NCBI GenBank assembly: GCA_946478975.1
Contig: CAMLEO010000064.1
Coordinates: forward strand, 1-27,527
Reading direction: 5' to 3'
Length of the DNA: 27,527 bases
From: an uncultured Steroidobacter sp.
GTDB lineage: Bacteria; Pseudomonadota; Gammaproteobacteria; Steroidobacterales; Steroidobacteraceae
Shown here: positions 22,905 through 27,527 of the stretch, piece after piece
How the letters are laid out: every line of letters starts with the position of its first letter
How positions within the stretch are numbered: position 1 is the stretch's first letter
Made by a program: the position numbers and the translations under genes
Notes under the pieces: generated by a model
What the model saw: the letters and a program-made list of their open reading frames with translations, nothing else
The model's database searches: none
What the model was told of the DNA's origin: nothing

Positions 22905-23965
22905 GCGAGCGCGAGAGCAGCCAGGCCAAGACCGAGCCGCCGACAGCCAAACGGCTGCGCGACCTGCGACGTAAAGGTCAGGTCGCAAAGAGTGCCGATG
23001 TAGGCGCGACGTTCGGTCTGATCGCAGGCCTGGGCGCGCTGCTGCTCGCCGGCGAACAGCTGGTGGATCGTTTGAATCGGCTGCTGGAGCGTTCGGCGAG
23101 CGCGGATTTCAAGATGTTCGACGATACGCAGGTGCTGATGCAGTGGAGTGCCGCGATGCTGATCGAGATGGCGTGGATGGTGCTGCCGATCCTCTTGATC
23201 GCGATCGTCGTCGGCATGCTCGCGGGGTTCCTGCAAGTCGGCCCGGTGTTTTCGACCGAGCAGATCAAGCCGCAGGTGAACCGCATCAATCCGGTCAACG
23301 GCTTCAAGCGCGTGTTCTCGATGAGAACCTTTGTCGAGCTGCTGAAGCTGATCGTCAAAGCAACGGTGCTGGGCGCCGTGGTATGGGTGGCCGCGTGGCA
23401 TGCATTGCCCACGTTATTGCAATCTCACTGGCTGCCGGTCGCGGGCGTCTTGCCGCTGGCGACGCGGATGCTGCAAATCCTCGGTTGGTGTGCGATCGCT
23501 TGTTTCATCGCGATTGCGGCGTTCGACCTGTGGTTTCAGAAATGGGAATTCCTCCGGCGCAATCGCATGAGCATCGATGAGGTGCGCCGCGAGCACAAAG
23601 AAACCGAAGGCGATCCGCACATCCGCAGCCGTCGCCGACAGCTGCATCGTGAAGCAAACGAAGCCGGCATGCTCGCCGGCGTGCGCAAGGCCAGCGTCGT
23701 AGTCGTCAATCCGACGCACATCGCGGTCGCGCTGTTTTATGAGATGGGAGAAACCGACCTGCCGGTGGTGGTTGCGAAGGGCGAGGGCGAGCTGGCCCGC
23801 GCCATTCGCAAGATCGCCGAAGAGGAAGGCATTCCCATCGTTCACAACGTCGACCTGGCGCGGCGGCTGCGATCGGACGCGCCCGTCGATCAATACATTC
23901 CCGAAGAGCTCATCGAGCCGGTGGCCGCAGTGTTGCGCTGGGCGCGCGACCTGCAGCGCCCGTGA
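22901..23965 (+). CDS. sctU: T3SS export switch protein SctU (YscU/FlhB), autoproteolytic
   Basis: SctU controls the change from early (needle) to late substrates. The 354 residues begin with the basic EPPTAKRLRDLRRKGQVAKS motif, followed by four membrane helices (about 35-55, 85-112, 145-167 and 187-210), a linker and the cytoplasmic autocleavage domain. The cleavage site NPTH (270-273, in VVVVNPTHIAVALFY) is intact, so self-cleavage between Asn and Pro is expected. The length equals YscU (354). Confidence 0.97.
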   Translation: MSERESSQAKTEPPTAKRLRDLRRKGQVAKSADVGATFGLIAGLGALLLAGEQLVDRLNRLLERSASADFKMFDDTQVLMQWSAAMLIEMAWMVLPILLIAIVVGMLAGFLQVGPVFSTEQIKPQVNRINPVNGFKRVFSMRTFVELLKLIVKATVLGAVVWVAAWHALPTLLQSHWLPVAGVLPLATRMLQILGWCAIACFIAIAAFDLWFQKWEFLRRNRMSIDEVRREHKETEGDPHIRSRRRQLHREANEAGMLAGVRKASVVVVNPTHIAVALFYEMGETDLPVVVAKGEGELARAIRKIAEEEGIPIVHNVDLARRLRSDAPVDQYIPEELIEPVAAVLRWARDLQRP

Positions 23966-23980
23966 CCCATAGGAAACATC

Positions 23981-26038
23981 ATGGCTACCAGCGTCGCTGA
24001 AATGAAGAGTTCCACCTGGCGCATTCTCCTGCGCCAGCACGACCTGCTGCTGGCATTGCTCATCGTCGCGGTGATCGCGCTGATGATCCTGCCGCTGCGA
24101 CCGTTCATGCTGGATACGCTGATTGCGCTCAACCTGAGCTTGTCGGTGATCCTGCTGATGGTGTCGCTGTACATCAGCTCGCCGCTCGGCCTGTCGACGT
24201 TTCCATCGCTGCTGCTGTTCACGACTTTGTTTCGACTGTCGCTGAACATCGCAGCGACCCGACAAATCCTGTTGCACGCGGATGCGGGCGACATCATCTT
24301 TACGTTCGGCAACCTGGTCGTCGGCGGCGACATCATTGTCGGTGTCGTGGTGTTCCTGATCATCGCGGTGGTGCAGTTCATCGTGATCGCGAAGGGCGCC
24401 GAGCGCGTCGCTGAAGTCGGCGCGAGGTTCACGCTGGATGCGATGCCCGGCAAACAAATGAGCATCGACGCCGATCTGCGCGCCGGGTTGATCGACAAGG
24501 ATGAAGCTCGCGCGCGTCGCAGCCAGCTCGAGCGGGAAAGCCATTTGTATGGCGCGATGGACGGCGCGATGAAGTTTGTGAAAGGCGATGCCATCGCGGC
24601 CCTTATCATCGCGGCGGTAAACATCATCGCCGGCTTGACCGTCGGCACCGTGCGCAAGGGAATGGACTTGAGCACGGCCCTCAACACCTATTCGGTGCTC
24701 ACCATCGGCGATGCGCTGGTGTCGCAGATTCCGTCGCTGTTCGTTTCGATTGCGGCGGGCGTTCTGATCACGCGCGTGGCGGACCCGGCGAGAAAGCAGG
24801 GCGCGGGACTTGGTAACGAAATCGCGGATCAAATTCGCGCTCATCCGCGTGCGTTGTTGATTGCGTCGGCGGTGATCGTCGGCCTGATGCTGGTGCCAGG
24901 CTTTCCGAAGATTCAGTTCCTGCTGCTCGCGGTCGCCGTGGGCTTCGTCGGCCTGACATTGCTGCCGAATCGGCGCCGTTACAGTACGCCGGGCGAGACG
25001 CCGATGCCTTCGATGCAGCGAGCCGGTACCAACGTCGTCCGGCCGTTGCTCGATACGACCGATTACGCGCTCACCATTCCGGTCACCATCCAGGTCGGGC
25101 CCGGTATCGAACGTTTGATCTCGCCGCAGCGATTGGATCTGGAATTGCGCCGGGTGCGGCGCAGCCTGGAAGGCGATCTGGGGGTGCCGTTTCCCGGCCT
25201 GGTCATGAAGCAGGTGACCTCGCTCGCGCCGGGCGCTTACAACATTTGTATTTATGAAATTCCCGTGTGGCGGGGAACGTTGTCAGCGCGGCAGCGGCTG
25301 CCAAACGTGCCGGCCGGGACCGAATCGACCGGCCATTCGCTGGCCGTGACGACCGGTCAGAAAGCCAAAGAAGCACCCCGCACGCCCAGCCCGGAGCAGG
25401 GCCTGGCGCAAACGCTGTTGCAGGTGTTACGCCAGCACGTCGATGAGTTCGTCGGCATCCAGGAGACGCAGCTGTTGCTGCGAAGACTGGCGGAAGACTA
25501 TCCGGATCTGGAACGCGAGCTGCAGCGGAACGTGCCGGTGCCGCGTCTCACCGATGTTTTGAAGCGACTGGTGCGCGAGGACATTTCTATTCGTAACCTG
25601 CGCGAAATTGCGCATGGCCTGATCGAGTGGGCGCCGAAAGAGAAGGACACGGCACTGGTGACGGAGTACGTGCGCACCTGCCTCTCGCGTTATATTTCTT
25701 ATCGATTTGCCAATCCCGACGGCTCGCTGTCGGCGATCGTGCTGCATCCGACGGTCGAGGAACAAATGCGCCAGGCGGTTCGGCAAACGTCCGCGGGTGC
25801 GGTGTTGATGTTGAACCCGCAGACGGCCCAGCATATCGCCGCGCAGATCCGCTCGGCGTTGCAGCCTTATATGGGCTCGGGCGAGCGCTCGGCGCCCGTA
25901 GTGTTGTTGACTTCGCTGGAGTTGCGGCCTTACTTGCGGAAGCTCACCGAGATCGAGCTGGGCCGTGTGCCGGTGTTGTCGTACCAGGAGCTGGTGCCGA
26001 CGATTCGCGTCAATACACTCGCGTCGGTCGCCTTGTAA
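23981..26038 (+). CDS. sctV: T3SS major export apparatus protein SctV (LcrD/InvA/FlhA)
   Basis: The nonameric SctV ring receives chaperone-substrate complexes and uses the proton motive force. The 685 residues comprise about eight N-terminal helices (20-330) with the FHIPEP-type motif RFTLDAMPGKQMSIDADLRA (149-168) in the cytosolic loop, and a large C-terminal ring domain (340-685). AGGAAA lies five bases before the ATG. In Yersinia this gene (lcrD) sits in a separate operon; here it closes the main one, 15 bp after sctU. The stop is only 12 bp from the convergent fecR-like stub. Confidence 0.97.
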   Translation: MATSVAEMKSSTWRILLRQHDLLLALLIVAVIALMILPLRPFMLDTLIALNLSLSVILLMVSLYISSPLGLSTFPSLLLFTTLFRLSLNIAATRQILLHADAGDIIFTFGNLVVGGDIIVGVVVFLIIAVVQFIVIAKGAERVAEVGARFTLDAMPGKQMSIDADLRAGLIDKDEARARRSQLERESHLYGAMDGAMKFVKGDAIAALIIAAVNIIAGLTVGTVRKGMDLSTALNTYSVLTIGDALVSQIPSLFVSIAAGVLITRVADPARKQGAGLGNEIADQIRAHPRALLIASAVIVGLMLVPGFPKIQFLLLAVAVGFVGLTLLPNRRRYSTPGETPMPSMQRAGTNVVRPLLDTTDYALTIPVTIQVGPGIERLISPQRLDLELRRVRRSLEGDLGVPFPGLVMKQVTSLAPGAYNICIYEIPVWRGTLSARQRLPNVPAGTESTGHSLAVTTGQKAKEAPRTPSPEQGLAQTLLQVLRQHVDEFVGIQETQLLLRRLAEDYPDLERELQRNVPVPRLTDVLKRLVREDISIRNLREIAHGLIEWAPKEKDTALVTEYVRTCLSRYISYRFANPDGSLSAIVLHPTVEEQMRQAVRQTSAGAVLMLNPQTAQHIAAQIRSALQPYMGSGERSAPVVLLTSLELRPYLRKLTEIELGRVPVLSYQELVPTIRVNTLASVAL

Positions 26039-26050
26039 GTATGTAGAAGA

Positions 26051-26284
26051 TCAGTCGTTGCGGGGGCGCAGGATGCCAGTCGCTTCCCAGGTGTTGGTCA
26101 TCCGTTCGAAGGCCGCCGCATGCATCGCGTCGCCGGCCAGCCAGGCGCGGAAGTCACGTTCGGTGGCTTCGGAGCGTTGATCCGAATGCAACAATGCCAG
26201 CCAGACGGCAGCTTCGGCGCGCACCGATTCCGGCAGCGCCGTGGTATCGGCTAGATCATCATAGGTTGTTGGCGGCGTCATCAT
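26051..26284 (-). CDS. FecR-like stub (N-terminal DUF4880-type domain only)
   Basis: The 77-residue protein covers only the N-terminal cytoplasmic domain of FecR anti-sigma/sensor proteins: VRAEAAVWLALLHSDQRSEA, then DFRAWLAGDAMHAAAFERMT. A normal FecR has about 300 or more residues, with a membrane helix and a periplasmic FecR domain. Here the reading frame stops (TGA) after LRPRND and sctV follows 12 bp away on the other strand, so no remainder can exist there. The start overlaps the sigma gene; ATGs at 26296, 26284 and 26281 are possible. It may be a truncated relic or a functional cytosolic anti-sigma stub. Confidence 0.72.
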   Translation of the reverse strand: MMTPPTTYDDLADTTALPESVRAEAAVWLALLHSDQRSEATERDFRAWLAGDAMHAAAFERMTNTWEATGILRPRND

Positions 26285-26771
26285 TGAGCATCGCATCGAT
26301 CAAGAGACAGGCTCGCGCCATGTGCTTTTCCACGGCACTTATGCTGATGCCAAGCTGCGCGGCCACTTGGGCATAGCTGAGCCCATCGACCCGGTTGTAC
26401 CAAAAGACTTCCCGACAGCGGGGCGGCAGCCGCGCGACTGCCGCTTCCACACTCCTAAGACGCTGGCTGGCGTATACAACCTCATCCACCGGCGGCCAGG
26501 GTTGCTTGCAGGATGCAAGTAATGCGTAGTCGCTCGCAGTTCGCTGCCGCACCGAGTGCCGGCGCCGGCTGTCGACCGCCAGGTTTTTCGCGGCCGAGAA
26601 CAGCAGCCGCTCCTGGCTCTCGACCTCGTGCTCGGCGGAGTAGCGCAGCACTCGCAGGTAGGCATCCTGAATGACGTCCTCGGCGTCCTCTCGGGTGGAA
26701 ACTCGCGCTCGTACGAACCGCCGCAGCCGTCCCGTCAACTCGTCCATCGTTTCGTTCGCCTCCGCAGTCAT
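26259..26771 (-). CDS. ECF RNA polymerase sigma factor (FecI-like)
   Basis: The 170-residue product has sigma region 2 (about 20-75, EDAEDVIQDAYLRVLRYSA) and region 4 (about 110-165, LPPRCREVFWYNRVDGLSYA then QVAAQLGISISAVEKHMARA), a typical FecI-like group with the FecR-like gene directly downstream. Such pairs usually respond to a TonB receptor, but none is present here. Starts: GTG 26777, ATG 26771, or ATG 26747, the last preceded by GGAGG at eleven bases. Its role may be separate from the T3SS; regulation of it is possible but not shown. Confidence 0.88.
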   Translation of the reverse strand: MTAEANETMDELTGRLRRFVRARVSTREDAEDVIQDAYLRVLRYSAEHEVESQERLLFSAAKNLAVDSRRRHSVRQRTASDYALLASCKQPWPPVDEVVYASQRLRSVEAAVARLPPRCREVFWYNRVDGLSYAQVAAQLGISISAVEKHMARACLLIDAMLNDDAANNL

Positions 26772-26867
26772 CGGCACTGCCTGGAGGCGAATGTACGTGG
26801 GGCGGCGGTCCAGGATTCTCCGGGTGGAGAGCTATTTCACAGTCGTGGCAATCCGTGCGCCCGCAAA

Positions 26868-26887
26868 CTGGCACGCGAAAATGCCAG
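26868..26887. repeat. Inverted repeat in the sigma/pilin-accessory gap
   Basis: CTGGCA (26868-26873) and TGCCAG (26882-26887) are exact 6-bp arms with an 8-base AT-richer centre, in the 155-bp divergent region and 45 bp before the pilin-accessory start. The geometry suits a dimeric regulator. A GTGGCA half-site occurs about 23 bases to the left. Confidence 0.35.
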
Positions 26888-26932
26888 GTCCGATAATCAC
26901 GGGCTGGACCCATCTGCGGAGCGAAGACGGCC

Positions 26933-27527
26933 ATGATCGTGTGGCGCGAAAAATTCCAGGCCTTCGGCTGGCATTTTCTGGTGACCTTGGGGCTGGCACT
27001 GACCGCCGCGGTCATCATTTTTTTCGTGTGGTACCCCGACCCGTTCCAGACCATGCTCGGCGGCACCAAGTTCTTTCTGCTGATCTCCAGCTGCGACCTG
27101 GTGCTCGGGCCGCTCACGTCGTTGATCGTCTACAACAGCAGGAAGACCCGGCGGGCGCTGGTGTTCGATTATTCCGTCATCGGCATCGTGCAGATCGCGG
27201 CGTTCATTTACGGCGTGATGTCCATGGCGGATGCGCGGCCGGTGTACGTGGCATTCGTCAAAGACCGCTTCGAGGTGGTGATCGCCAAGGATCTCGCCGA
27301 CGAAGATCTGCAGAACGCCCAAGACGGCTATCGCACCCGCCCGAAATTCGGCCCGGTGCTGGTGGGCACGAAATCGCCGACCGATCGCCAGCAGCGCAAT
27401 GCGTTGGTCTTCGCCGCGATGGAAGGCAAGGACGTGCAAAACTTTCCACGCTATTACGTGCCGTACGAAGCCAACGCGGACGCGATCAAGCAGCGCGCGC
27501 TCTCTCTCGATGAGCTGCGTCGGCGTC
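26933..27527 (+). CDS. TfpX/TfpZ-family type IV pilin accessory protein, incomplete at the window end
   Basis: The open frame from the ATG at 26933 runs off the window after 198 residues. It begins WREKFQAFGWHFLVTLGLAL and continues through four hydrophobic segments (about 12-32, 46-64, 76-94 and a weaker one) with VLGPLTSLIVY and a C-terminal soluble part (95 onward). This layout is that of TfpX/TfpZ proteins, which help assemble or modulate a particular type IV pilin. The pilin gene itself is normally adjacent and may lie just beyond the window. GGAG is about eleven bases upstream. Confidence 0.85.
   Translation, partial: MIVWREKFQAFGWHFLVTLGLALTAAVIIFFVWYPDPFQTMLGGTKFFLLISSCDLVLGPLTSLIVYNSRKTRRALVFDYSVIGIVQIAAFIYGVMSMADARPVYVAFVKDRFEVVIAKDLADEDLQNAQDGYRTRPKFGPVLVGTKSPTDRQQRNALVFAAMEGKDVQNFPRYYVPYEANADAIKQRALSLDELRRR

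Noticed and set aside
23414..24844. 476-residue minus-strand open frame across sctU/sctV
   Set aside because: It is the complement of two strongly conserved T3SS genes with a His/Arg/Gln-rich composition typical of a shadow frame.
26869..26885. Sigma-54-like promoter TGGCAC...TGC before the pilin accessory gene
   Set aside because: The GG and GC elements are 11 bases apart instead of 10 and the TT before GC is missing. The stretch is better described as the inverted repeat CTGGCA-N8-TGCCAG.

Overview
The window is GC-rich, densely coding DNA from a proteobacterium. A gammaproteobacterium is most likely, given a TfpX/TfpZ-type pilin accessory protein, a PEP-CTERM protein, a FecI-type sigma factor with a FecR-like partner, and a fused MFS/spermidine synthase protein. 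The genus cannot be fixed from the sequence alone. No tRNA, rRNA or CRISPR array was seen.

Left part (1-8.0 kb): the 5' end of a lipoprotein PQQ-type sugar dehydrogenase diverges from a large membrane protein with a spermidine-synthase-like C-terminus. That gene converges on a compact minus-strand cluster that reads, in transcription order, GT2 glycosyltransferase, 64-aa membrane protein, DegT-type aminotransferase, GT4 glycosyltransferase, BON-domain protein and RimK-like ATP-grasp ligase. This looks like a surface-glycan or polysaccharide unit with two stress or modification genes at its end.

Middle (8.0-11.8 kb): a PEP-CTERM exported protein, glucose-6-phosphate dehydrogenase (zwf) on the opposite strand, a small four-helix membrane protein, a frameshifted remnant of a secreted discoidin (F5/8 type C) protein, and a 369-bp non-coding stretch with two palindromes.

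Right part (11.8-26.0 kb): a single-strand, tightly overlapping type III secretion (T3SS) operon in the order sctD-E-F-G-I-J-K-L-N-O-P-Q-R-S-T-U-V. This is the order of the Yersinia ysc virC block (D-E-F-G-I-J-K-L) followed by the virB block (N to U), with sctV added at the end. It encodes both basal-body rings apart from the secretin, the needle with its two putative co-chaperones, the inner rod, the sorting platform, the ATPase with stator and stalk, and the whole export gate. Secretin (sctC), gatekeeper, translocators and effectors are not in the window. In the slot where the secretin gene would be expected lies a protein resembling an IS1595-family transposase with at least one apparently lost catalytic residue.

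Right end (26.0-27.5 kb): immediately beyond sctV lies a FecR-like stub (only the N-terminal DUF4880-type domain), its ECF sigma factor, and a divergent, incomplete type IV pilin accessory gene. A decayed gene plus transposase-like gene on one side and a truncated fecR on the other suggest that the T3SS block is an inserted island. The sctQ gene contains a well-placed internal start that would give the short SctQ-C product known from other T3SSs.
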